Shown: positions 48,344 through 57,856, counted from the stretch's first letter. The stretch is 64,000 nucleotides of DNA from Lacinutrix sp. 5H-3-7-4 (GCF_000211855.2 NC_015638.1:372001-436000); one strand, 5' to 3'. Notes: generated by a model not told the origin, from the sequence alone. Made by a program: numbers and translations.

Positions 48344-48375
48344 AAAAAGAGCGACCAAAAATGGCAGCTCTTTTT
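48344..48375 (-). terminator. Intrinsic terminator of the acidic lipoprotein gene
   Basis: Outer arms AAAAAGAGC and GCTCTTTTT with a further CCA/TGG pair inside, then T run on the minus strand, about 50 bases after the stop. Confidence 0.78.
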
Positions 48376-48426
48376 ACTTAAAAACTAACTAAAAAAAGTA
48401 ATTATGGCATTACTTTAATTTTTAAA

Positions 48427-50112
48427 TTAATTACAATTTTTTTCTAAAACTAATTCGTTTCCGTTATTACTAACATCGTGAAATATCATTTGGTTTGCAG
48501 TACATTCTACTACTACATATTCTCCTTCTATAATTTGTACATTTCCTCCTGTTATACTAGATAAGTTAACAATTACTTCTCCGCTTCCTGTTTGAGAGGT
48601 TGTCCATTGTCCTGTATAATTTTCGTTAGTAGATTCTATTATCATTTCTTGATTTGCATTAAAGCTAATATTAAAAATACTAAAACTAGAATCTCCTGCG
48701 TAATTGGTTATTGTCCATTCGCAATCGTTTAATATTGCATCTACATCTTGCTCTGTACACATACCATTATCTATACAATTTTGCTCTATAACCATAGTAT
48801 TATTTTCTTGATTCATTTCTAAACGGTCTGGTTCACATTCTGTTATTAACCAGTTTCCAGAAATGGCTTGAATATTTGGACCATTTACACTATTAAAGGC
48901 TACCCAAACACCATCGTTTGTTTCACTAGTTGACCATGTTGATGTTATGGTTTGACCGTTTCCTGTTATTAATAATGTTCCGTTACTATTAAAATCTAGA
49001 TTGTAAACAATTAAATCGTCACTACCATTATAGTTAACAACATTCCAAATACATGCTACTAAATAATTATCTACATCAACTTCTGTACATGATGAAGCGC
49101 AACTTTCTACCAATAAATTTATTTGATAAGTCTGGAAAGTTCCATCTTCTAGTAATTCTACTCTTGCATAGTATGTATTGTTTAATGTAGCATTAAAATA
49201 GACTACTGTTAATGGATTTACTGCTGTTTGAGCGTCTACAATTGTTTCATGATAAGTGACTATAACATTGTCGTTTAAACAGTCTTGGTATATAGATTCT
49301 AAATTATATTCTCCAAAACCAGTAGTATCGCATTCTACTATTTCAAGATCTTGAAAACAGTTAAAAGGAGTTTCATTTTCATCATCTTCCCAATCGTAAT
49401 CATCATCTTCATCGCAATCGTCTTCGGCTTCATTTATTATAATTTCAAGTTCTTGATTACTATTTACTTCAACTGTATTACCATTGCTTAAAACCATAGT
49501 AACTGGAAAGTTTAAACTTGCTAAAACGCCATTTTCTAAATTATCTATAAAATTATATAAAGCTGCGTCATTTTCTATCTCTACTGTTTCTGTTATTTGA
49601 AAATCTGCATTATAAATTGAAAATGTAATTGGGTATTGAAAATCGATACACTCTATATCATCATCATTTTCATTTTCTCCAGCACAATCTGCAATAAAAG
49701 CTTCTAATTCTGTTTCATTTGCTATTTCAATCTCTTCGTAATTATTTAATGTTATTACTATAGGAAACAAAAATTCTATTGTATCATCATCTGTAGTAAA
49801 TTCATTAAAAAGTGTTTCAATCACTTCAAAATCTGTTTCATTTTCTACAATAACTTCTACGCCATTAACCGTAATTGTTACTGGTAAATTAATTAAAATA
49901 CAATTTGCATTATCTAGTATATTATCTATAGAACCATCAAGTGTAGCTGTATTTTGTAATAAGTTAGCTAGGTTAGAGTTTTGTGTAATTGTTTCTTGAT
50001 CGTTAGGCGAAGAAATTTGGGTAATTTCATCTTGACATGAAAGAAAACAACATAAAATTGCAACTAAAACGGTAACATATTTTAAAGTATTTTTAATTAA
50101 GCTTATAATCAT
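48427..50112 (-). CDS. Acidic repeat-built lipoprotein next to the ECF sigma locus
   Basis: A 561-residue lipoprotein (signal to FLSC, Cys26). Residues 71-233 hold four diverged units of the form (Y/F)P(V/I)T...NG..VEV.NE.ELE.(F/I)I. A strongly acidic linker follows (233-248). Residues 250-336 form one domain that matches the B repeats of the 13.7 kb adhesin (VECDTTGFGEYNLES, VTYHETIVDAQTAVNP, YYARVE). Residues 342-448 and 449-561 are two copies of one module beginning CTEVDVDNYL and CTEQDVDAIL and closing VIEQNC and VLEKNC. No enzyme domain is visible. It diverges from the sigma factor gene 121 bases away, so it may be a target, ligand or partner of that signalling set. Confidence 0.75.
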   Translation of the reverse strand: MIISLIKNTLKYVTVLVAILCCFLSCQDEITQISSPNDQETITQNSNLANLLQNTATLDGSIDNILDNANCILINLPVTITVNGVEVIVENETDFEVIETLFNEFTTDDDTIEFLFPIVITLNNYEEIEIANETELEAFIADCAGENENDDDIECIDFQYPITFSIYNADFQITETVEIENDAALYNFIDNLENGVLASLNFPVTMVLSNGNTVEVNSNQELEIIINEAEDDCDEDDDYDWEDDENETPFNCFQDLEIVECDTTGFGEYNLESIYQDCLNDNVIVTYHETIVDAQTAVNPLTVVYFNATLNNTYYARVELLEDGTFQTYQINLLVESCASSCTEVDVDNYLVACIWNVVNYNGSDDLIVYNLDFNSNGTLLITGNGQTITSTWSTSETNDGVWVAFNSVNGPNIQAISGNWLITECEPDRLEMNQENNTMVIEQNCIDNGMCTEQDVDAILNDCEWTITNYAGDSSFSIFNISFNANQEMIIESTNENYTGQWTTSQTGSGEVIVNLSSITGGNVQIIEGEYVVVECTANQMIFHDVSNNGNELVLEKNCN

Positions 50113-50233
50113 AATCTTGTTAATTTTAAAGTTTGTTTGCTTTCTACTATTTACTGCTAAAACAATTTACTTTAAAAAATTCCTAACTCTGTATTTGTTT
50201 TTTTTTACATTTAGAACGTATTAAAAATATAAT

Positions 50234-50749
50234 ATGCCAAAAAAACTACATGATAATATATGTGATGAATTTAGATTTAATGCTTTATTTAAAAAGCACT
50301 CTAAAGACTTACATAATTTCTTGTATTATAAGTTTGGAGACCATTTAAACCCAAAAGATAAAACACAAGATGCTTTTATTAAACTTTGGGAAAATTGTAA
50401 AAAAGTTAGTCCAGAAAAAGCAAAAAGTTACCTATTTACTATTGCTAATAATTTAATGTTAAATGAAGCAAAGCATTATAAAATAGTTTTAAAACATCAA
50501 AAATTAAAACCGAAACACCATACTAACGAGTCTCCAGAATTTGTATTAGAAGAAAAACAATACCTTGAAAAATTACAAATAGCACTAAGTAAATTAACCG
50601 ATGCACAACGTACTGCTTTTATGATGAATCGTGTTGAAGGTAAAAAACATAAAGAAATTGCAGACTTATTAGGAATAAGTAGAAAAGCTGTAGAAAAACG
50701 CATTTATGGTGCGCTAAAAAAACTTAGAGAAGATATAAACGAATTATAA
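50234..50749 (+). CDS. ECF-type RNA polymerase sigma factor
   Basis: A 171-residue sigma factor with only region 2 (FNALFKKHSKDLHNFLYYKFGDHLNPKDKTQDAFIKLWE, about residues 14-55) and region 4 (KLTDAQRTAFMMNRVEGKKHKEIADLLGISRKAVEKRI, about 117-155, a helix-turn-helix for the -35 element). It sits 69 bases before a FecR gene and a TonB receptor with an STN domain, the standard cell-surface signalling order in Bacteroidota: signal at the receptor, relief of FecR, release of sigma. Its targets are likely the neighbouring genes. The promoter upstream does not show a normal TAnnTTTG box. Confidence 0.93.
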   Translation: MPKKLHDNICDEFRFNALFKKHSKDLHNFLYYKFGDHLNPKDKTQDAFIKLWENCKKVSPEKAKSYLFTIANNLMLNEAKHYKIVLKHQKLKPKHHTNESPEFVLEEKQYLEKLQIALSKLTDAQRTAFMMNRVEGKKHKEIADLLGISRKAVEKRIYGALKKLREDINEL

Positions 50750-50818
50750 TACTAAGTTATTAATTTTTAGCAGGTAGGAATTTAAAACATTAAGTTGTTA
50801 TATGGTTGATAAGATATT

Positions 50819-51715
50819 ATGAAACGAGAAGATTTAATAAAAAAATGGTTAGATAACAACCTTAATCCAGAAGAACTTGAAGCTTTTAAAAAGCTTGAAG
50901 ATTATAATGAGTTGATTAAGATTGATAATGCGTTGCAATATTTCAAGGCAGATGGTTTTGATTCTAATATTGAATTAGAAAAACTAAACACTACCTTAAA
51001 ACAAAAACGTAAGCAAAAAAATACGTGGCTAAAACCTATATTACGAATAGCTGCTATTATTGCTATTTGTGTTGGTTTTTATTTTTATAATTATAATTTA
51101 GATACTAACATTAACACTCAAATTGCCCAAAAAGAAAATTTAAATTTACCAGATAACTCTCAAGTAAAACTTAATGCGGTTTCTACAATAGCTTATAATA
51201 AAAGTGATTGGAAAACAGAAAGACAATTAGCGTTAAATGGTGAAGCATATTTTAAAGTGTCTAAAGGAGAGAAATTTACTGTAAATACAACATCTGGTTC
51301 CGTTACAGTATTAGGTACAGAATTTAATATAAAAAATAGAGATAATATTTTTGAAGTTACTTGCTATGAAGGTAGTGTAAAAGTAATAAGCGATAAACAT
51401 TCGCAAATTTTAAAACCAGGCGATCGTTTTTTAATTTTAAACGGAAATTATATTGAAAACACTACTGTTTCTGAAAAATCTCCTTACTGGATTAATAACG
51501 AAAGTGCTTTTAAAAGCATGCCATATAGTCAAGTAATAGCAGAGTTTGAAAGGCAATATAACGTTAGTATAAACGTTACTAATGTTAATACTAACGAGCT
51601 ATTTACAGGAAGTTTTGGGCATGATAATATAGATATTGCACTAAAAGCAATTGCTTTGCCTCTAAACTTAACTTACACTAAAAATAGTAACAAGATATCG
51701 CTAAAGCGTGAGTAA
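50819..51715 (+). CDS. FecR-family anti-sigma factor
   Basis: A 298-residue protein with a cytoplasmic N-terminus (1-70, LIKKWLDNNLNPEELEAF, the anti-sigma part), one membrane span (about 76-94, RIAAIIAICVGFYFYNY), the FecR domain with LPDNSQVKLNAVSTIAY near 117 and GEAYFKVSKGEKFTVNT near 145, and a C-terminal DUF4974-like domain (FKSMPYSQVIAEFERQYNVSI). It would hold the sigma factor inactive until the receptor signals across the periplasm. Its TGA-side end overlaps the receptor start by eight bases. Confidence 0.95.
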   Translation: MKREDLIKKWLDNNLNPEELEAFKKLEDYNELIKIDNALQYFKADGFDSNIELEKLNTTLKQKRKQKNTWLKPILRIAAIIAICVGFYFYNYNLDTNINTQIAQKENLNLPDNSQVKLNAVSTIAYNKSDWKTERQLALNGEAYFKVSKGEKFTVNTTSGSVTVLGTEFNIKNRDNIFEVTCYEGSVKVISDKHSQILKPGDRFLILNGNYIENTTVSEKSPYWINNESAFKSMPYSQVIAEFERQYNVSINVTNVNTNELFTGSFGHDNIDIALKAIALPLNLTYTKNSNKISLKRE

Positions 51716-54020
51716 TAACTTTAAGACTACTCTCTTAATATTTCTCTTTTATTTTAGTATAAACAGTAGTTTTTCTCAAACTATAAATACTGAAAAACAA
51801 CCGCTTGCAATAATTTTAAAAACTATAGAAACAAGGTTTGGCATACGCTTTACTTACATAGATAAAGCTATACAAGACCTATATATTGAAGCGCCCTTAA
51901 ACACACTTTCTTATAACGATACACTAACCTATTTAGAAGTTAAATCTGGATTAGATTTTAAAATTATTAATAGCCGCTTTGTTGCAATTAACAAACCCAA
52001 AACCAGCAGCAAAAAAATAGAACAGTTAGAAGAAGTTTACTTAAACAACTATTTAACCAGTGGTATAGAGCAAAACAAAACAGGAGAAATTATAGTAAAA
52101 CCAAACGAGTTTGGTATTTTACCAGGACTTATAGAACCTGATATTTTACAAACTATACAAGCGCTTCCTGGTGTTTTAAGTATAGACGAAAGTGTCTCTA
52201 ACCTAAACGTTAGAGGTGGCACACACGATCAAAACTTAATACTTTGGGACGATATAAAAATGTATCAATCTGGTCACTTTTTTGGTTTAATATCTGCTTT
52301 TAATCCTTATCTAATTAACGAAGTTGTTATATCAAAAAACGGAACAAGTGCTATCCATGGCGATGGTGTATCTAGTACTATAGATATGCAACTAGATAAC
52401 GAAATTAACGCCAATAGTAGCTTTGGTGCTGGAGTTGATTTAATTCAAGCTGATGCTTTTGCGAAACTAAAACTTAAGGATAATTTAGAACTACAAATTG
52501 CAGGAAGACGCTCTATTACAGATGTGGCTGAAACACCAACATATAAACAATATTTTGATCGTATATTCCAAGATGTTGAAGTGAATAACACAATGCAAAA
52601 TCAAGAGCAAAGCCTAACCTCAAATGAAACATTTTACTTCTATGATGCCGCAGCAAAATTGCTATACGATATCTCTAAAAAAGACAAATTAAGATTAAGT
52701 TTTATAACCATTTTTAATGCATTAGATTATTTAGAAAACCCATTAGAAAATACTTCTATCCAAGCTAAACAAAGCCAAATTAAACAGCGAAATATAGCTA
52801 CAGGACTTACTTATAATAGAAAATGGTCTAGCACATTAAGTAGTGATTTAAAAATACATTATTCTAATTATAAATTAGATGCTAAAAATGCAGATATTAT
52901 TAACGATCAAATATTACTTCAAAAAAATGAAGTAACAGATAATGGTATTGCTTTTAAAACAACCATTGACTTTAGTGAAAATTTTAATTGGATTATTGGG
53001 TATCAATACAATGAGATTGGTGTAAGTAATTTAGAAGACATTAATAATCCTCAATTTAATAGTAACATTAAAAAAGTAGTAGAAACTCATGCTACATTTA
53101 GTGAGTTTAATTACACTTCACAAAACCGAAATACAAATGTAAAAGCTGGTGCGAGAAGTAATTATTACAAGCCTTTTAACTTACTATTTATTGAACCCAG
53201 AGTTAGCGTTAATCAGAAAATTTTAAATTATTTTAAAGTAGAATTTCTAGCCGAATTTAAAAGTCAAGCTGTAACACAAGTTATAGATAGACAAAACGAT
53301 TTTTTAGGCATAGAAAAACGCCGTTGGGTATTGGCAAATAATACCACAAATCCAATAGTTAGAAGTACACAAACATCTATAGGCTTACATTATAACCAAA
53401 ATAAATTATTGGTAAGCACTTCGTTTTTTACAAAAAAAGTAGAAGGTATAACTTCTAGAAGTCAAGGTTTTCAAAATCAATTTCAAAATGTAAATGCTGT
53501 AGGACAATACAATATTAATGGTATAGATTTTTTAATTAACAAGCAGTTTACTAATGTAAGTACCTGGTTAAGTTACTCTTTTAGTAATAACAAATATAAT
53601 TTTCCAACATTAAATAACGGTCAAGATTTTTTTAACAATACAAATATATCTCACGCTATTACTTTTGCAGGCACATACTCGATTAAAAATTTAAAACTAG
53701 CACTTGGAGTTAATTGGCGCTCGGGAAAACCCACAACTTTCCCTAATAACGAGAATCCTGTTTTTGATAATACTATACATTACAACACGCCAAACAACTC
53801 TAATTTGAGTAGTTATTTTAGAACCGACTTCTCTAGTACATATGGTTTTAAGTTTTCAAATAAAATAAGAGCAAAAGTTGGTCTTTCCATCTGGAATGTA
53901 TTTAACAGAAAAAATATATTAAATACATATTATATTCTTAATCAAGACGACTCTCTAACAACTGTAGAAAATAAATCGCTAGGTTTAACACCTAATCTTA
54001 ATTTTAGAGTTTCGTTTTAG
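51708..54020 (+). CDS. TonB-dependent receptor with STN signalling domain
   Basis: A 770-residue outer membrane receptor. After the signal peptide (ends SSFSQ, residue 24) an STN domain (about 26-98, PLAIILKTIETRFGIRFTYIDK) is followed by a plug (about 140-250, LPGVLSIDESVSNLNVRGG, DGVSSTIDMQL) and a 22-strand-type barrel ending NLNFRVSF. The STN domain is the piece that touches FecR in known systems. It is shorter than SusC-type receptors and no SusD-like gene follows, so glycan uptake is not supported; a siderophore or self-made surface ligand is possible. The start is GTG at 51708, inside the end of the FecR gene. Confidence 0.92.
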   Translation: MSNNFKTTLLIFLFYFSINSSFSQTINTEKQPLAIILKTIETRFGIRFTYIDKAIQDLYIEAPLNTLSYNDTLTYLEVKSGLDFKIINSRFVAINKPKTSSKKIEQLEEVYLNNYLTSGIEQNKTGEIIVKPNEFGILPGLIEPDILQTIQALPGVLSIDESVSNLNVRGGTHDQNLILWDDIKMYQSGHFFGLISAFNPYLINEVVISKNGTSAIHGDGVSSTIDMQLDNEINANSSFGAGVDLIQADAFAKLKLKDNLELQIAGRRSITDVAETPTYKQYFDRIFQDVEVNNTMQNQEQSLTSNETFYFYDAAAKLLYDISKKDKLRLSFITIFNALDYLENPLENTSIQAKQSQIKQRNIATGLTYNRKWSSTLSSDLKIHYSNYKLDAKNADIINDQILLQKNEVTDNGIAFKTTIDFSENFNWIIGYQYNEIGVSNLEDINNPQFNSNIKKVVETHATFSEFNYTSQNRNTNVKAGARSNYYKPFNLLFIEPRVSVNQKILNYFKVEFLAEFKSQAVTQVIDRQNDFLGIEKRRWVLANNTTNPIVRSTQTSIGLHYNQNKLLVSTSFFTKKVEGITSRSQGFQNQFQNVNAVGQYNINGIDFLINKQFTNVSTWLSYSFSNNKYNFPTLNNGQDFFNNTNISHAITFAGTYSIKNLKLALGVNWRSGKPTTFPNNENPVFDNTIHYNTPNNSNLSSYFRTDFSSTYGFKFSNKIRAKVGLSIWNVFNRKNILNTYYILNQDDSLTTVENKSLGLTPNLNFRVSF

Positions 54021-54075
54021 ACTAAAAAAGAATAATAATTAAAATTTACATCTATAATTACTAATCCCTAATAGT

Positions 54076-54083
54076 TACCTTTG
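54076..54083 (+). promoter_or_regulatory. Possible -7 box of the MFS gene
   Basis: TACCTTTG matches TAnnTTTG and lies 37 bases before the ATG at 54121. No TTG is found at the expected distance. It would separate this gene from the receptor transcript. Confidence 0.3.
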
Positions 54084-54120
54084 GTTTTATTCACTTTATT
54101 AAAATTTAAAGTTTTAGTAC

Positions 54121-55422
54121 ATGTTTGAAAAACTATACAATTTATTAAATAATGAAAATGGAACGCGTGTTTGTAAAGATATTACAGATGATGCTTGTAA
54201 ACATGTACCAAAAAACTATTTTTTAATAATTTTTAGTAATACGTTTACATCACTTGGAGACACTTTAAGCAACCCTAAAACAGTATTAACATGGTTAATG
54301 AGTTATGTTAGTGCTCCTGTTTATTTAATTAGTTTAATAGTTCCTATTAGAGAATCTGGATCAATGGTGCCACAGGTAGCTATTGCAAAATATATTAATA
54401 AAAAACCTATTAGAAAATGGCTTTGGGTTATTGGTTCTTTAATTCAGTTTTTGGCTATTGCTTCTATTGGTTTAATTGCTTTAAATTTTAAAGGCTCTAC
54501 TGCCGGATGGTTAATTATTTTAGCTATAGTAATTTTTAGTTTAGCTAGAAGTGTTTGTTCTTTATCTTCTAAAGATGTTACAGGTAAAACGATTCCTAAA
54601 ACAAGACGCGGTAGATTAAAAGGCTATACTGTTTCTATTTCTGGAATACTAGTATTAATAGCTGGATTATACATTTTATATACATCTAATAATGGTGAGG
54701 CTACAGTTTCGTTTTATAGTAATCTTATATTTTTTGCTTCAATAACCTGGCTTGTATCTGCATTAATATATTCTAGAATAAAAGAATTTCCTGGAGAAAC
54801 AAACACTAAGGATTCTAAAAACAAAACGACCTTTATATCTAAACTTAAATTATTAAAAACCGATGATCATTTTAGAAATTTTGTTATTACAAGATCATTG
54901 TTATTATGTTCTGCTTTAACTGCTCCTTATTATGTTATTTTAGCACAAAAGCATGTAGGTAAAGAAAGTTATTTATTAGGATTATTTATTATTTCCAAAG
55001 GTATCGCATCTATAATTAGTTCTCCTTTTTGGGGAAAACTAGCAGATAAATCTAGCAAAAATGTTATGGCACTAGCTGTTTTAATAGCTTCGGTTTTAGG
55101 TATTTTTACTTTTATAATTATTTCCTATTCTGAAACTTTAAGATCTATAAACTGGATTTATCCAGTTGCTTTTTTTATTCTAGGTGTAGCGCATGGTGGT
55201 GTTAGGTTAGGACGTAAAACTTATATTGTTGATATGGCTACAGGAAATCAAAGAACAGATTATGTATCTGTAAGTAATACTGTAATTGGTTTAATTTTAT
55301 TAGTTACCGGAGGTTTAAGCGCCATAGTTTCTTTAATTTCTATAGAAGGTGTTGTTCTAATCTTATCCTTATTTGGTTTATTAGGTGCTTACAAAAGCTA
55401 CAAGCTTCCTAATGTAGAATAA
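54121..55422 (+). CDS. MFS-type transporter
   Basis: A 433-residue membrane protein with about 12 spans in two halves. The first half carries IVPIRESGSMVPQVAIAKYINKKPIRKWLWVIG, an MFS loop 2-3 pattern, and a charged central loop (about residues 230-255, RIKEFPGETNTKDSKNKTTF) splits the halves; a second such pattern is FWGKLADKSSKNVMAL. The N-terminal 37 residues are hydrophilic and hold CKDITDDACKHVP. The substrate is unknown. Although it comes next to the receptor, a 100-base gap and a possible promoter suggest that it is a separate unit. Confidence 0.83.
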   Translation: MFEKLYNLLNNENGTRVCKDITDDACKHVPKNYFLIIFSNTFTSLGDTLSNPKTVLTWLMSYVSAPVYLISLIVPIRESGSMVPQVAIAKYINKKPIRKWLWVIGSLIQFLAIASIGLIALNFKGSTAGWLIILAIVIFSLARSVCSLSSKDVTGKTIPKTRRGRLKGYTVSISGILVLIAGLYILYTSNNGEATVSFYSNLIFFASITWLVSALIYSRIKEFPGETNTKDSKNKTTFISKLKLLKTDDHFRNFVITRSLLLCSALTAPYYVILAQKHVGKESYLLGLFIISKGIASIISSPFWGKLADKSSKNVMALAVLIASVLGIFTFIIISYSETLRSINWIYPVAFFILGVAHGGVRLGRKTYIVDMATGNQRTDYVSVSNTVIGLILLVTGGLSAIVSLISIEGVVLILSLFGLLGAYKSYKLPNVE

Positions 55423-55423
55423 A

Positions 55424-55446
55424 AAAAGCACCAAAATGGTGCTTTT
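55424..55446. terminator. Bidirectional terminator between the MFS gene and the amidinotransferase-family gene
   Basis: A 10 bp stem (AAAAGCACCA/TGGTGCTTTT) with a three-base loop and A/T runs on both sides, between convergent genes. Confidence 0.85.
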
Positions 55447-55467
55447 ATATTTACTAAATTTTAATAG

Positions 55468-56382
55468 TTATTCTCTAATTAATGGCATTGTACTACAGCG
55501 CAACAAACCTTCTTGCTTTGCAATTTCTGCATAAGGTACTTCTTCAACTGTAAAACCATTAGCTCTTAACCACGTGTTTAATCTTGTAAAGTTTTTTTCT
55601 GAAATAATAACATCTTCTGAAATTGAAAAAATATTACTATTCATATTATACATTTCTTCTTTTGTAATTATGAAACAGTTTTCTTTTCCGAAGAAATTTA
55701 AAAGCCATTCATATTCATCTTCATTTAAAAATCCTTCTTTATGTAATATTGCTTTATCTTTTCCTACTGGTTGGAAACAACAATCTAAATGCAGTGCATT
55801 ATCTTGAGCGTTAGTTTGTGATTTACGTAAATTAAAAGACTTTACTTTTTTATGCGGAAATGTTTTTTCTATAAAAGCAACGCCTTGAACATTTGTTCTT
55901 GCTACTATATAGTCTGAATAATCGTTTTCTCTATATGTCCCAACAAATATATAATCGTTGTAAAGCATTACATCTCCACCTTCTATATGTACTTCTTCTG
56001 GTGGACGTATAACTTTTTCTGGATTAATTTTATCTATTACATACTGTATCGCATCTAGCTCATTTTCTCTGTCTGGCAATATATTAGACTTTACAAAAAC
56101 ATCGTCTATTACAAATGCAATATCTCTTGCAAATATTTGATTACAGTTTTCTATAAGTTCTGGTCTAAACACTTGTACATCGTATTTTTTAAATACGGCA
56201 GCTACAGCTTCCATCTCTTTAACCATATCTTCTTCTACAGGATATGTTCCTGCTTTAATATGTTCTGCAGATTTTGGATCGTATGCTTCTTCTAATTTTG
56301 GTGTTGGCCCATTGCTTTTTGCTGTTCCTAAAACAACTGCTTTAAGTCGTGATGTTTCGTTTTTTACATTGAGTTTTAACAT
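55468..56382 (-). CDS. Amidinotransferase-family hydrolase (arginine deiminase/DDAH-like)
   Basis: A 304-residue protein of the guanidino-group-modifying fold. The catalytic histidine and cysteine are visible in DNALHLDCCFQPVG near residue 197 and LLRCSTMPLIRE at the C-terminus; an acidic pair lies in CNQIFARDIAFVIDD near 83 and HIEGGDVMLYND near 133. These fit a hydrolase giving citrulline from arginine or a methylated arginine, but an amidinotransferase is also possible. It is followed in the same direction by gltA, eno and carA; each of these has its own terminator, so no operon is implied. Confidence 0.85.
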   Translation of the reverse strand: MLKLNVKNETSRLKAVVLGTAKSNGPTPKLEEAYDPKSAEHIKAGTYPVEEDMVKEMEAVAAVFKKYDVQVFRPELIENCNQIFARDIAFVIDDVFVKSNILPDRENELDAIQYVIDKINPEKVIRPPEEVHIEGGDVMLYNDYIFVGTYRENDYSDYIVARTNVQGVAFIEKTFPHKKVKSFNLRKSQTNAQDNALHLDCCFQPVGKDKAILHKEGFLNEDEYEWLLNFFGKENCFIITKEEMYNMNSNIFSISEDVIISEKNFTRLNTWLRANGFTVEEVPYAEIAKQEGLLRCSTMPLIRE

Positions 56383-56398
56383 AAAGTAAAGGTATAAA

Positions 56399-56426
56399 AA
56401 AGCTCCATAATTTCTTATGAAGCTTT
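56399..56426 (-). terminator. Intrinsic terminator of gltA
   Basis: A 12 bp stem with one mismatch (AAGCTTCATAA/TTATGGAGCTT on the minus strand), then a T run, 22 bases after the gltA stop and just before the next gene start. Confidence 0.75.
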
Positions 56427-56447
56427 CTCTATAATTTTAAAAATCTA

Positions 56448-57734
56448 TTATCTTTTTTCTAATGGTGTAAACTCTCTGTGAGTTTCTCCAATATATACTT
56501 GTCTTGGACGCCCTATAGGTTCTTTACGTAAACGCATTTCTTTCCATTGTGCAATCCATCCTGGTAAACGCCCTAATGCAAACATTACTGTAAACATTTC
56601 TACAGGTATACCCATAGCTCTATAAATAATTCCTGAATAAAAATCTACGTTAGGATATAACTTACGTTTTACAAAGTATTCGTCACTTAAAGCTTCAGAA
56701 GCTAAACCTTTAGCAATATCTAATACTGGGTCTTCAACTCCTAAATCTCCTAAAACTTCGTCTGCAGCTACTTTAATGATTTTTGCTCTAGGATCGAAGT
56801 TTTTATAAACTCTATGACCAAAGCCCATTAAACGGAAAGGATCTTCTTTATCCTTTGCTTTTGCCATAAACTTTTTAGTGTCTCCGCCATCTTCTTTTAT
56901 TGCTTCAAGCATTTCTAATACTGCTTGGTTAGCACCACCGTGTAATGGTCCCCAAAGAGCTGAAATACCTGATGATAAAGATGCGAATAAACTTGCGTGA
57001 GATGATCCTACCATTCTTACTGTTGATGTAGAACAGTTTTGCTCATGGTCTGCATGTAAGATTAATAATTTATCTAAAGCGTTTAATAGAATATCATTTT
57101 GTTTGTAGTCTTCATTAGGTTTTTCAAACATCATTTTTAAGATGTTTTCAACGTATCCTAAATTTTTACTACCATAATTTAATGGTTGTCCTTGAGACTT
57201 ACGCATTGTCCAAGCTACTAATACAGGAAATTTACCTAATATTTTTACAATAGCTTTATACATATCCTCTTCTGAGTCTACATTTACAGATGATGGATTA
57301 AATGCTGTTAATGCACTAGTTAAAGAAGATAAAACTCCCATTGGATGTGCAGACTTAGGAAATGCTTCAATTATTTTTTTAACATCTTCATCTACATGAG
57401 ATTCCTCTTTAATATCGTTGTGAAATTTCTCTAACTGCTCTGTTGTTGGTAAATCTCCAAAAATTAATAAATAAGCTACCTCTAAAAAATCTGCTTTTTC
57501 AGCTAAATCTTCTATAGCGTAACCTCTATATCTTAATATTCCTTCTTCTCCATTTAAAAACGTTATTGCGCTTTCACAAGATCCTGTATTTTTATATCCT
57601 GGATCAATAGTAGTAACTCCACCTGTGGCAGCTCTTAATGTTTTTATATCGATTGCAACTTCATTTTCTGTTCCTGTTATAAGAGGAAACTCGTGCTTTT
57701 TTCCGTCGATTTCTAACGTAGCGGTTTTTGACAT
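56448..57734 (-). CDS. gltA: Citrate synthase
   Basis: Condenses acetyl-CoA and oxaloacetate, the entry to the citric acid cycle. At 428 residues it is the long type II, hexameric-type form. Catalytic residues are in LHADHEQNCSTSTVRMVGSS near residue 228, WGPLHGGANQAVLEML near 262 (His) and MGFGHRVYKNFDPRA near 303 (His), with Asp in YPNVDFYSGIIYRAMG near 362. The beta-strand-rich N-terminal domain of about 50 residues is present. A possible -7 box TAATTTTG lies at 57785 to 57778. Confidence 0.97.
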   Translation of the reverse strand: MSKTATLEIDGKKHEFPLITGTENEVAIDIKTLRAATGGVTTIDPGYKNTGSCESAITFLNGEEGILRYRGYAIEDLAEKADFLEVAYLLIFGDLPTTEQLEKFHNDIKEESHVDEDVKKIIEAFPKSAHPMGVLSSLTSALTAFNPSSVNVDSEEDMYKAIVKILGKFPVLVAWTMRKSQGQPLNYGSKNLGYVENILKMMFEKPNEDYKQNDILLNALDKLLILHADHEQNCSTSTVRMVGSSHASLFASLSSGISALWGPLHGGANQAVLEMLEAIKEDGGDTKKFMAKAKDKEDPFRLMGFGHRVYKNFDPRAKIIKVAADEVLGDLGVEDPVLDIAKGLASEALSDEYFVKRKLYPNVDFYSGIIYRAMGIPVEMFTVMFALGRLPGWIAQWKEMRLRKEPIGRPRQVYIGETHREFTPLEKR

Positions 57735-57856
57735 ATTTTCTTTTGAATTTACTTAATTTTTGCGGATTGCTAAATTACAAAATTAGTAGCTATTTATGAA
57801 ACTCATTAACAACCATTTTAACAATTACAATATTGATAAAATTTATAGTAATAAAA

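Noticed and set aside
50234-54020. SusCD-type polysaccharide utilisation locus
   Set aside because: There is no SusD-like gene and no glycoside hydrolase nearby; the receptor is short and carries an STN domain.
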